This document shows, piece after piece, positions 1-6,933 of a stretch of DNA of 7,294 nt (the first letter of the stretch is position 1; each line of letters starts with the position of its first letter). Position numbers and translations under genes: made by a program. The notes below the pieces were generated by a model. The model saw only the letters and a list, made by a program, of their open reading frames with translations, was not told where the DNA came from and did no database searches. Origin of the DNA: an uncultured Clostridia bacterium (GTDB taxonomy: Bacteria > Bacillota > Clostridia > Christensenellales > Borkfalkiaceae); NCBI GenBank assembly GCA_947629225.1, contig CANRCY010000071.1, positions 1 to 7,294 on the forward strand, written 5' to 3'.

Positions 1-599
1 CTGCCCGCGTGAACGCCGCAAAGGCGTTGTCGATGCGCATTGAGGAGGAACTGAAAACGCTCAATATGCCTGCGGCGCGATTTGAGATCGAGATCGGCGA
101 AGTGCTGCGCGAGGACGTGCAAAATGCGACGGCAGACGGTTTGGGCGGCGTGAAGTTTTTGTTCTCGGCAAATGCGGGCGAGCCGCTCAAAGAGTTTAAT
201 AAGATCATAAGCGGCGGCGAGATGAGCCGATTCTTGCTTGCCGTGAAGGCGCAGCTCAAAGGACGAGAGGGGGTCGGAACGTATATTTTCGACGAGATCG
301 ACGCGGGCATCGGCGGCAGGACGGCTAAGACGGTCGCGGAGAAGTTCTGTCAGATGGCAAAGGACACGCAGATCATTGCGATTTCGCACCTTGCGCAGAT
401 CGCATGCTGTGCGGACAGACAGTTTTTGATCGAGAAGGTCGGGGAAGGGGACAAGACGTATACGCGGGTCAAGACGGTGGACGGCGAGGCGCGCGTTTAT
501 GAGACGGCGCGGCTGCTTGCGGGCAGTGCGAGCGAGGTTTCGCTCCGACATGCGGAGGAGCTGTTGAGCGAGGCGCGCGAATACAAAAATTCCCTTTGA
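1..599 (+). CDS. recN: DNA repair ATPase RecN, C-terminal part (5' end outside window)
   Basis: This is the C-terminal half of RecN, an SMC-like ATPase that acts on DNA ends during double-strand break repair. The reading frame is open from the left edge, so the GTG at 9 is probably internal and not the start. What is seen: the ABC signature ISGGEMSR (about 207-230), a Walker B/D-loop stretch reading YIFDEIDAGIGG with DEID at 291-302, and the switch histidine in AISHLAQIA at 387-389. These are the hallmarks of the C-terminal ATPase lobe. The preceding residues (EEELKTLNMPAARFEIEI) match the part where the coiled coil returns to the head domain. The N-terminal Walker A lobe and coiled coil lie outside the window. 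The gene is GC-rich, like spoIVB downstream, and the recN-spoIVB order is common in spore-forming Firmicutes. The stop is TGA at 597-599. Identification is very secure; only the extent is incomplete. Confidence 0.96.
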   Translation, partial: ARVNAAKALSMRIEEELKTLNMPAARFEIEIGEVLREDVQNATADGLGGVKFLFSANAGEPLKEFNKIISGGEMSRFLLAVKAQLKGREGVGTYIFDEIDAGIGGRTAKTVAEKFCQMAKDTQIIAISHLAQIACCADRQFLIEKVGEGDKTYTRVKTVDGEARVYETARLLAGSASEVSLRHAEELLSEAREYKNSL

Positions 600-616
600 C
601 GGCAGAAGCGGCAGAC

Positions 617-645
617 GCATAGAAACGAAGGTTCTACGCAAAATA
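617..645 (+). promoter_or_regulatory. Candidate sigma-G (forespore) promoter for spoIVB
   Basis: A -35 box GCATA (617-621) and a -10 box CAAAATA (639-645) are separated by 17 bases. From memory the sigma-G consensus is GMATR, about 17-18 bases, then CAWAMTA, and both boxes fit it fully. The same stretch also fits a sigma-F pattern partly. spoIVB is known in Bacillus to be transcribed in the forespore under sigma-F/sigma-G, so the position is what would be expected. Predicted transcription would begin near 652, leaving a leader of about 37 bases that contains the ribosome binding site. No expression data are available. Confidence 0.6.
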
Positions 646-688
646 ATTCCGTTCAGCCTATTGTTTTGATGGGCGGACGGGAGGTAAC

Positions 689-1699
689 ATGCGAAGAAGT
701 AAAGCGTTTCTCGCGGCGCTTCTGCTGTTTTTTTGTATTTTTCCGCTTGGAAACGGGAAATACACGGCAAGCGCGGCGGATGGAAAATATTATATCGGCG
801 GCATGACGGCGGGCTTTTTGCTCGGCGCGGGCGGCGCGGAAGTCATCGAAACGAGCGAAGTTACCGCGGAGGACGGCGTCCATGCGCCTGCACGGGACGC
901 GGGCATCAAGGCGGGCGATTGCATTTGTGCCGCAGACGGCGTGAAGATCTCGAACATCCAGGATCTCAACAACGCGCTGTCGAGGAGCGGCGGGAAGGAG
1001 ATCAAACTCATCGTCAGGCGCAGCGGCGCAACGGCGGAGATCTCGATCGTGCCCGTCAAGGAGAAAAAAAGCGGGAAATATAAGATCGGCGTCCTGATCA
1101 GAGATACGCTCTCGGGGATCGGGACGGTCACCTATATCGAACAAAAGACGGGGAAATTCGGCGCGCTCGGGCATAAGATCGCAGACGAAAACAGCACGCC
1201 GCTTCAAATTTCCGATCCCAAGGTATACCTATGCAGCGTGATCGGCGTGAAGAAGGGGGCGCGCGGCAAGGCGGGGGAGCTGAAAGGATTGTTCCTCAAC
1301 GACAAACCGATCGCCCGCGCCGAGAAGATCGCCGACACGGGGCTCTTTGGGACATTTGAAAAGGACTATGACTTTTCGGAGAGCGAACTCGTCGAGATCG
1401 CACCCATCGCCAAGGCGACGATCGGCAAGGCGTTTATCTATTCGACCGTGAACGGGATCAAGCCCTGTAAATTTGAGATCGCGATCGCGAAGGTGGACGC
1501 GGAGAATCGGGACAACAAAAATTTTGTCATCAAGATCACCGATGAAAATCTTATCGAGCAGACGGGCGGCATTGTCCAGGGCATGAGCGGCAGCCCGATC
1601 ATCCAAAACGGCAAGCTCATCGGCGCGGTGACTCATGTGTTTTTGAACGACCCCACGAGAGGTTACGGCATTGGCATTGAGAAAATGCTCGGAGAATGA
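689..1699 (+). CDS. spoIVB: SpoIVB sporulation peptidase (S55 family, PDZ + serine protease)
   Basis: SpoIVB is a serine peptidase exported from the forespore into the space between the two spore membranes, where in Bacillus it triggers activation of sigma-K in the mother cell by cleaving SpoIVFA. The 336-residue product has a hydrophobic N-terminal signal/anchor (about residues 5-30), a PDZ domain (about 33-125, with AGIKAGD and a following strand-rich part) and an S55 peptidase domain to the C-terminus. The triad can be read as His162 in GALGH, Asp285 in KITDENL and Ser300 in QGMSGSP; the Asp-Ser distance of 15 equals that of the Bacillus enzyme as I recall it (D363/S378). The closing IGAVTHVFLNDPTRGYGIGIE is highly typical. 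The product is somewhat shorter than the Bacillus protein, mainly ahead of the PDZ domain. The start is fixed by a GGGAGG ribosome site at 679-684, spaced four bases before ATG 689. It lies 89 bases after recN and appears to have its own promoter. spo0A, often the next gene, is not found here. Confidence 0.96.
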   Translation: MRRSKAFLAALLLFFCIFPLGNGKYTASAADGKYYIGGMTAGFLLGAGGAEVIETSEVTAEDGVHAPARDAGIKAGDCICAADGVKISNIQDLNNALSRSGGKEIKLIVRRSGATAEISIVPVKEKKSGKYKIGVLIRDTLSGIGTVTYIEQKTGKFGALGHKIADENSTPLQISDPKVYLCSVIGVKKGARGKAGELKGLFLNDKPIARAEKIADTGLFGTFEKDYDFSESELVEIAPIAKATIGKAFIYSTVNGIKPCKFEIAIAKVDAENRDNKNFVIKITDENLIEQTGGIVQGMSGSPIIQNGKLIGAVTHVFLNDPTRGYGIGIEKMLGE

Positions 1700-1725
1700 C
1701 AATCCGAAAACTTATAAAAGACATA

Positions 1726-1788
1726 CCAAAGGGTGTATTCCATGGGGAATCACAAAAACTAAATTTTTTATCGGAATACACCTTTGGG
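1726..1788. repeat. Large inverted repeat downstream of spoIVB
   Basis: The arms CCAAAGGGTGTATTCC (1726-1741) and GGAATACACCTTTGG (1773-1787) are complementary except for one bulged base, enclosing a 31-base AT-rich loop. There is no T-run after the right arm, so it is not a standard terminator for spoIVB. Read leftward, the stem is followed by a T-rich stretch (complement of 1707-1725), so it may help to stop transcription of the minus-strand operon. ATTCC (1737-1741) can also pair locally with GGAAT at 1746-1750, giving two competing folds. The left arm begins inside CATACCAAAG, which is also the core of the repeat array at 6553-6939. Confidence 0.7.
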
Positions 1789-1790
1789 CG

Positions 1791-1842
1791 AGTCAACAAA
1801 AGCAGTCGGAGTAAAACTCCAGACTGCTTTTGTTGACTTTTT
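1791..1842 (+). terminator. Very long intrinsic terminator after spoIVB
   Basis: The arm at 1791-1807 (AGTCAACAAAAGCAGTC) pairs perfectly with 1822-1838. Inside it GGAGT (1808-1812) pairs with ACTCC (1816-1820) around an AAA loop, with one bulged A at 1821. The result is a stem of about 22 base pairs followed by TTTTT (1838-1842) and more A/T. It would end transcription arriving from spoIVB. For the minus-strand operon the stem is present but no good T-run follows it. GACTGCTTT recurs just outside at 1861-1869. Confidence 0.85.
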
Positions 1843-1881
1843 ATTTATAATTTTGCTCCTGACTGCTTTATTTCTCCCTGG

Positions 1882-2289
1882 CTATTTTTTTGAAACTGTA
1901 TCAAGCGTTTCAGTTATCCACTCATTGTAATAATCGTAAGTGGGTTTCGTCCACCAATCAAGTAATTTATTAAGGAATTTCGCATCCTCCGCGTCATCGG
2001 TACACCTGTATTGCTCGGGCTCGCGGTTTGCCGTTACATCAATCAAATCACAGCCTGGAGTGAAGGACAAGATATAAATGCAAAATCCAGTCCAGCTTCG
2101 ATGCGCATATAGTTTACCATCCTCAAAATACCAAAACCACTTGTCCTCCATCTCTTTCGGGATATTGCCGAGCTTAAGTCTTTCCATTTCGGTTCCGCTA
2201 ATATTGCGCTTGATCGTATAGGTTGTATGCCGTGCAGGCATCTCGGAAATTGTCCAATCCGTTTTCTTCGCAATAATCGGCTTTTCCAT
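1882..2289 (-). CDS. Uncharacterised 135-residue protein, third gene of DUF262 operon
   Basis: I cannot assign a function. The product is a soluble, acidic, aromatic-rich protein without signal peptide or membrane segment. Conserved-looking parts are DWTISEMPARHTTYTIKRN near the start, MEDKWFWYFEDGKLYAHRSW (residues about 46-65), a TGFCIYILSF strand, NREPEQY (about 88-94) and a C-terminal LLDWWTKPTYDYYNEW. I recall similar small Firmicute proteins, some of them beside or joined to macro-domain (ADP-ribose) proteins, but this is unverified memory. The start at 2289 is supported by GAGGAG (complement of 2297-2302), seven bases upstream. It follows the second DUF262 gene after 59 bases without a clear terminator or promoter, so it is probably cotranscribed. 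It ends with TAG at 1882-1884, ahead of the convergent hairpins. It could be an accessory subunit, an immunity or regulatory protein, or an unrelated passenger. Confidence 0.8.
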   Translation of the reverse strand: MEKPIIAKKTDWTISEMPARHTTYTIKRNISGTEMERLKLGNIPKEMEDKWFWYFEDGKLYAHRSWTGFCIYILSFTPGCDLIDVTANREPEQYRCTDDAEDAKFLNKLLDWWTKPTYDYYNEWITETLDTVSKK

Positions 2290-2348
2290 AAACTATCTCC
2301 TCGTTTAAGCGTAGTAAAATGTCTTTCCCCTTTACCATCGGTGTCTTA

Positions 2349-4544
2349 TTAAAACAGTGGGGTTTTTTTGTATTTTTCGATTCTTTCTTCTGTATCAACG
2401 CCATCTACTTGGGCTATTGACAACGTCTCAATAACTTTATTGTTTTCATCTTTCAACTCAAATCCTTTCGAACAACAATATAGATAGGATTGTCCGCTTT
2501 TGATTCTCTTCCCGAGCGCATTTTTATCTATGTTATTGGGATCTATAATTTTCAAAAAGGGCTGATAAGCGTTTTCAGACATATTTTGTTCAGTCCATAG
2601 TGCGTAGAGGCAATAGGGATTGCCTTCGATCCAATATTTCCCGAACCGCTCGGGCCTAAATGCCTTATACTTCACAAAATAGTAACGCCAATCATAATGT
2701 TGTTCATCCTCGCATGACTTCATATAGTCGTTGATTATTTTATCTAACACATCATTATTGAAAGTTTGATATTTACGCAACAGGGAGACAAGGCATTTTT
2801 TCGTATCATCGAATCTTCCCGCAATGCTCTTATGGAATAAAAAGCGCCACGCGGAATCAGTTATCGCTCCTAACTGTCTTCTCCATCCGTTTCTTTCAAT
2901 ACGTGAATAGTCGCCCTCCGTCAAAAGCGCACACGTAATTTTGTCTCGGTTACAACAAAACAAGTCAGCAAAGCGTTCAAACAAATCGGAATTTTCAAGC
3001 CCTACGACTGAAATTTGTCCATACAGCAATTCATGGTTTTCCAGCATATTCAATGCGGGGATCTTATCGGGGTTTTGGGCTCTCCATTCAAGTTTTTGCT
3101 TTTCCTCATCGAGTTGATATTGATTGAAATTGTTTTTATTAGGATAGGTAATTTGCGCGTTTTCCAGAATGATTCCGTCTACAATGATCGATTTTGTTTG
3201 TTGTAAGATTGCAGGCAACCTGTTGCCACCAGTACGGTTATCGCTGTCGTTGATCTCATCGTCTGAATTGGAAATCAAATTATTGACAACCCTAATCCGC
3301 TCCGAAAATTCTTCTTTGCTTATAGAAGAAGCGTTCAGCGCATATTGCAAGAAAGCATAAAGCAAGATAATTTTCGGGAAGGTGAAATAGGTGTTATTAC
3401 GCTTTCCTGTTGCATCCGTATAATTCAAGAAGCAGTCCCTTAATATATCGACCGACAGAACTCCGTTGATCGAAAGACTACGGCGCAGTTTCGACTTGTC
3501 TGGAGTGCTTACATTTGAAAGATGCTCTTCAAACAATTTGCGATTTGTCTCATCGGTCCATACATCAAACGATTTTTCCAGAAAATCGAGATGCGCTCGG
3601 GCATGAGAGCATTTTGAAGAGAAGTATTCTTCGACCAAAAAAAACTCATCATAGCTCCGATTTTGTACGGTATCACCTGTCTCGTAGCAGATAATGTCGC
3701 ATAAATACTTAAAATAATTCAAAAACAGTTTGTCCGTCAGATTGTCCTTTCCCCTGTACAACCAAAGAAAATCTGTCCACTGCAAATCGATTTTTTTCTC
3801 TATTGTTTTTGTCGCTTGCCCATCGACCTGTCTGATTTGACGTTCGAACTCCGCCTTAAAATGTTCAAAACGTGTGAGGGGCTTCCCTCTCGAATTCATT
3901 TTGATATATAGCTCGTCGGTCAAGCCCATGTTCTTAATGGGCAAGAAATAAAATTTGATTTTTCTCCCATTCACCAAGCGCGACCAAAGGTCATTGACGT
4001 CAGAAAAACATGTAACAATCTCATCGATCATGACGAGCATTGACTTAATCGTCGGATCGTTGCTCCAATCCAAAGGGAACCATGATTGATTTATGATTTG
4101 CTTACTGATTGCCTCTTTGCTTGCAAAATCGGCTTCAAAACCAATCAGCGCCCGACAAAATTCCCGTGCGCTATATCTTGTTTCGTAGGAAAAATCCTTC
4201 AAAAAATCATAATCGGTATGAGCAATTCCTTCCTTCTTCGCGGCATACCAATGCAATAAGAACAAGGTCGTCAAACGTTGCTGCCCGTCGAGAGGCGTCA
4301 AAACACCTATATCATTTACATCGCCGTAGATAAAGTCAAGGCAGATTCCATCTTCGCAGACTGCGTTATGGAGTGCTTCTAAAAAACGGTTTCTTATACG
4401 GACGACATCTTGATTTGATCTCCCTTGCGCATAGTCGCGTTGTATGATTGGGATTACAATTCGTTTGATCTCAAACGAATTTTCTCCGCTTGTATCGCTT
4501 AAAGTAAATAATTCGCGGAATGTACTTAAATAAGATTTAGCCAT
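2349..4544 (-). CDS. DUF262 protein without HNH domain, second gene of operon
   Basis: This 731-residue protein carries an N-terminal DUF262 (GmrS/ParB-like fold) domain: IPIIQRDYAQGR (residues 31-42), PLDGQQRLTTLFLLHW (84-99) with the DGQQR nucleotide-binding motif, and IKMNSRGKPLTRFEHFKAEF (214-233). The second half is long and uncharacterised. I see LENHELLYGQI (501-511), CALLTEGDYSRI (538-549) and HYDWRYYFVKY (616-626), which I associate with other large DUF262 proteins. The EHIxxQ and NLxLL...NxxLSN motifs of DUF1524 nucleases are absent. The family is linked to modification-dependent restriction and phage defence, so binding or hydrolysing a nucleotide is likely; a catalytic role on DNA is not shown. 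Start choice: ATG at 4544 has GAGGAG (4552-4557) at seven bases, whereas the ATG at 4559 lies within that site and would add only five residues. The gene overlaps the end of the upstream gene by eight bases, so translation is probably coupled and the products made together. Base composition is AT-rich relative to spoIVB. Confidence 0.9.
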   Translation of the reverse strand: MAKSYLSTFRELFTLSDTSGENSFEIKRIVIPIIQRDYAQGRSNQDVVRIRNRFLEALHNAVCEDGICLDFIYGDVNDIGVLTPLDGQQRLTTLFLLHWYAAKKEGIAHTDYDFLKDFSYETRYSAREFCRALIGFEADFASKEAISKQIINQSWFPLDWSNDPTIKSMLVMIDEIVTCFSDVNDLWSRLVNGRKIKFYFLPIKNMGLTDELYIKMNSRGKPLTRFEHFKAEFERQIRQVDGQATKTIEKKIDLQWTDFLWLYRGKDNLTDKLFLNYFKYLCDIICYETGDTVQNRSYDEFFLVEEYFSSKCSHARAHLDFLEKSFDVWTDETNRKLFEEHLSNVSTPDKSKLRRSLSINGVLSVDILRDCFLNYTDATGKRNNTYFTFPKIILLYAFLQYALNASSISKEEFSERIRVVNNLISNSDDEINDSDNRTGGNRLPAILQQTKSIIVDGIILENAQITYPNKNNFNQYQLDEEKQKLEWRAQNPDKIPALNMLENHELLYGQISVVGLENSDLFERFADLFCCNRDKITCALLTEGDYSRIERNGWRRQLGAITDSAWRFLFHKSIAGRFDDTKKCLVSLLRKYQTFNNDVLDKIINDYMKSCEDEQHYDWRYYFVKYKAFRPERFGKYWIEGNPYCLYALWTEQNMSENAYQPFLKIIDPNNIDKNALGKRIKSGQSYLYCCSKGFELKDENNKVIETLSIAQVDGVDTEERIEKYKKTPLF

Positions 4545-6297
4545 TGCTCTGCTCCTCATTTATAACGGTAATCTTTGTCGTTTCGGACAAATAATTCTCC
4601 AATGTCTTTTTGATTTTTTTGACATAGCTTGCCCTGTCCGACGCTCCCCAAAAATGCAGTTGAGTTTCTGCCGAATTTGTATAGTACTTTAAGAAAACCA
4701 TTTTCGTGCAATAGGGAATAAAGCTTCCGTTTTGATCCAATTCGATGATTTTGTTTCGCTTTACATCAAATGTCGAATTGCTCAATGCGGCATTGTTCTC
4801 GGTTTTCAGTAACGCAAGATTTGAGATCGAGTGCATAAAGCCAAGATTGGAATCGTCGGACAATATCAATTCAGCAGATTCGCGGACCGCTCTGAATTCA
4901 TCCCCGGTCATAGAAGAGTTCGCCGTCATGCTTTGCATCTTTTCAATCAAATCGTTAAGAGCGCTTCTTGTGACTTTTCCTTTCGCAACCTGTAATTCTC
5001 CGACCGTTCTTACGGAACCTAATTGCAAAGTGAGCCATTCCTTCCAATCGCTTACATCTTTCATGCCTTCGGAGTGTTGGGCGTGAATGTGTTCAAGACT
5101 CCATTTCCCGCTCTTGTATTTGTCGAACGGAAACCACATACTTTGCTCTCCGTTTTGCCGCATGGCTTCAACGTTAAAGAGTAACAACAGCCTCGTCATT
5201 TTTTTATGGTCGGAAGCATTTTCATAACTCATCTCCGAGTAATCTTTGTCGTCTGATTTAATCGAAGCCCGTATCATCTGATCCAGGGCGAAGGAAAATT
5301 GTTTTTTCGTTTTTCCTTTGGACAAGGTATAAATATCGGAAAGTTTTTTGTTGACTGCTATCAAATAGCCTATTTTGTGATAAAATTCATGGTTTTTATA
5401 CCAGTCTTTCAAAATAAGGAACGTGTGTAAGATTCCCTGCCAAATCTCCATCAAATCTTTGCCAACCTTTCTCTGTCCGTCAAAATAGAAAAAAGTTCCA
5501 TACTTTTCATAGGAACGGGAATCTATTCCGGAATCAAGATCCAAAATCAAATCGATCCTTGTCTGATAATCATTTTCTTTTGCATTAGTCAAAAATCCCC
5601 AAAAAGATGGGTCGTGCAGTTCTTTTTCTATCGCATCCCATTGAAGAGCGATTTCTTCTTGCCGTTCACGCGAGAGCGTCTTTTTACTCGCTTCCGAGAG
5701 AAAGATGGCCTTTACAAGTTCCGAAGATGTCAAAGGGATCTTGCCGATGTTCAGCCTTTGAAAAAGCGCATTGCTGTCTTCCTCTTCATTAACTTCGTAC
5801 CAAATTATCTCTACTCGTTCGGAAAGCACCCGATAGAGTTCAATCGCTTTCAAGGCAGGGTCATCTTGTTTTTGAAGCCAATCCGTAATGGCGACGAAAG
5901 AATTTTTGATGTAGAAAAAATCAATATTATCTTCCGCAGAATCCGAAGATAGATTTTCCAAATATTCTTCCGCCCTACTACGGATCTCATAAATCAGCTT
6001 AAACTTTATATCGATTTTGATCCCATATGATTTGATTGCTTTATAAATCAAATAAAGCGTTGTCAGACGTTGCTGTCCATCAATCAACTCATATGTACCT
6101 TCAGCTGTTTTTTTCAAAACAATCGGTTGAAGACAATATCTACTTCCTCGAGAGGGCTCTGTCTCATCAAAGTCCAAAATATCCTCAATAAGTTTTATTG
6201 ACTCATCGGTCCAACGAAAACCTCTTTGATAAGCGGGTATCAAAAATCTTCCCTTTATGTCGGTGACCTTTCTTGTTTCTAATGAAATCGCATCCAT
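4537..6297 (-). CDS. GmrSD-like DUF262 + DUF1524 (HNH nuclease) protein
   Basis: The 586-residue product joins the two halves of a type IV restriction enzyme. The N-terminal DUF262 domain shows IPAYQRGFRW (20-29), ELIDGQQRLTTLYLI (70-84) with the DGQQR motif used for nucleotide binding/hydrolysis in this family, and LFQRLNIGKIPLTSSELVKA (178-197). The C-terminal DUF1524 HNH-type nuclease domain shows SLEHIHAQ (400-407, His403 and His405) and ISNLALLKTENNAALSN (491-507) followed by STFDVKR. Both domains look intact. Characterised relatives include GmrSD, which cuts DNA with glucosylated hydroxymethylcytosine, and SspE, which acts with phosphorothioate DNA; which modification this one senses cannot be read from sequence. 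It is the first gene of a minus-strand operon, with the next gene overlapping its stop. Start choice: ATG 6297 has AGGAG (6307-6311) nine bases upstream; an in-frame TTG at 6315 overlaps that site and is rejected. A sigma-A promoter lies just upstream. Confidence 0.92.
   Translation of the reverse strand: MDAISLETRKVTDIKGRFLIPAYQRGFRWTDESIKLIEDILDFDETEPSRGSRYCLQPIVLKKTAEGTYELIDGQQRLTTLYLIYKAIKSYGIKIDIKFKLIYEIRSRAEEYLENLSSDSAEDNIDFFYIKNSFVAITDWLQKQDDPALKAIELYRVLSERVEIIWYEVNEEEDSNALFQRLNIGKIPLTSSELVKAIFLSEASKKTLSRERQEEIALQWDAIEKELHDPSFWGFLTNAKENDYQTRIDLILDLDSGIDSRSYEKYGTFFYFDGQRKVGKDLMEIWQGILHTFLILKDWYKNHEFYHKIGYLIAVNKKLSDIYTLSKGKTKKQFSFALDQMIRASIKSDDKDYSEMSYENASDHKKMTRLLLLFNVEAMRQNGEQSMWFPFDKYKSGKWSLEHIHAQHSEGMKDVSDWKEWLTLQLGSVRTVGELQVAKGKVTRSALNDLIEKMQSMTANSSMTGDEFRAVRESAELILSDDSNLGFMHSISNLALLKTENNAALSNSTFDVKRNKIIELDQNGSFIPYCTKMVFLKYYTNSAETQLHFWGASDRASYVKKIKKTLENYLSETTKITVINEEQSNG
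4552..4557 (-). promoter_or_regulatory. Ribosome binding site that decides the start of the second DUF262 gene
   Basis: GAGGAG on the minus strand lies inside the last codons of the upstream gene, seven bases before ATG 4544. The earlier in-frame ATG (4559) has this motif behind it and no comparable site ahead, so 4544 is preferred. Confidence 0.75.
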
Positions 6298-6326
6298 GAG
6301 AAATATCTCCTGCAAGCATTTTTTAT

Positions 6327-6354
6327 ATTATAGCACATTCTTGGCAATTTTCAA
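6327..6354 (-). promoter_or_regulatory. Sigma-A promoter of the DUF262 operon
   Basis: On the minus strand, TTGAAA (6349-6354) is separated by 16 bases from a perfect TATAAT (6327-6332), preceded directly by TGC, an extended -10. Transcription should start near 6320, giving a leader of about 23 bases with the AGGAG site. No operator-like inverted repeat overlaps it, so expression may be constitutive. Confidence 0.8.
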
Positions 6355-6425
6355 AGAGCATTTATGCCATTTCGACGAAATTTTCCGATCAAACACAAAG
6401 GAGGGTTTCCCGGTTGTTGACGGTC

Positions 6426-6447
6426 GAAAGTGCGTTGTGGCACTTTC
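6426..6447. repeat. Perfect 8-bp hairpin upstream of the DUF262 promoter
   Basis: GAAAGTGC (6426-6433) pairs with GCACTTTC (6440-6447) around a six-base loop. No T-run follows on either strand, so it does not look like a terminator. It lies about 70 bases upstream of the operon's -35 box, too far for a simple repressor site. Its role is unknown. Confidence 0.5.
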
Positions 6448-6526
6448 CTTATCCTGCTTCCCCGTTCCTGCAAATTTGCCACAGGTCAAATAAGAAATTT
6501 TGGTGAAATTTTCGATTTAGGGGCTC

Positions 6527-6552
6527 CGATTTTGCCCGAAAATCGCCCTTTT
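6527..6552 (+). other. Weak terminator-like hairpin
   Basis: CGATTTT (6527-6533) pairs with AAAATCG (6539-6545) around GCCCG, followed by CCCTTTT. The stem is short and AT-rich and no plus-strand gene lies before it, so any role as a terminator is doubtful. Confidence 0.3.
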
Positions 6553-6608
6553 AAGTGAAGGGGTATCGCATGACAACGCTCTCAGTGAGGAAAATGCAAA
6601 AAATTTTA

Positions 6609-6628
6609 CAGTTTGATGTTGCAAACTG
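6609..6628. repeat. Hairpin inside the repeat region
   Basis: CAGTTTG (6609-6615) pairs with CAAACTG (6622-6628) with a six-base loop. On the minus strand the stem is followed by TAAAATTTTTT, so it could act as a weak leftward terminator separating the repeat region from the DUF262 operon. Confidence 0.4.
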
Positions 6629-6762
6629 CGAAAAAATTCCGCCATACCAAAGTGAGGGAAAAATTTATGTGTATCAACCGCCAAAAATTTCAACCATACC
6701 AAAGTGAGGGGAAAATTCAGGCGTATCAAAGGCGACAAAATTCACTCATATAAAAGTGGGAA

Positions 6763-6776
6763 GCGAACGGGTTCGC
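6763..6776. repeat. Small palindrome within the longest repeat spacer
   Basis: GCGAAC (6763-6768) and GTTCGC (6771-6776) are inverted around GG. It lies in the unusually long 76-base interval of the array and so may be part of an insertion there. Confidence 0.4.
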
Positions 6777-6933
6777 AACGGCAAGAAAACTTTAATGTTA
6801 CATCTAACGTAAAAATTCACCCATATAAAAGTGAGGGGAAAAGCGTATCAAACGCCAAATAATTCCGCCATACCAAAGTGGGAGAAGAAAATTCGTGTGA
6901 ACAATTACGCAGAAATGCTCCCCATACCATAGT

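Noticed and set aside
653..1207. Minus-strand open frame of 184 codons opposite spoIVB (also 1229-1702 and others)
   Set aside because: Shadow of the GC-rich spoIVB gene: arginine/aspartate-rich composition, no ribosome site, and the plus-strand frame is a clear SpoIVB.
2198..2404. Minus-strand frame of 68 codons bridging the second and third operon genes, with an internal MVKGKDILLRLNEE start
   Set aside because: It overlaps the end of the DUF262 gene and the start of the 135-residue gene in another frame, has no good ribosome site and resembles no family I know.
4109..5952. Plus-strand frames opposite the DUF262 genes (4109-4333, 4745-5086, 5607-5952)
   Set aside because: Opposite-strand shadows of well-supported genes with no ribosome sites or family resemblance.
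6298..6315. Upstream TTG start for the first DUF262 gene, adding six residues
   Set aside because: It overlaps the AGGAG ribosome site that serves ATG 6297 and would have no site of its own.
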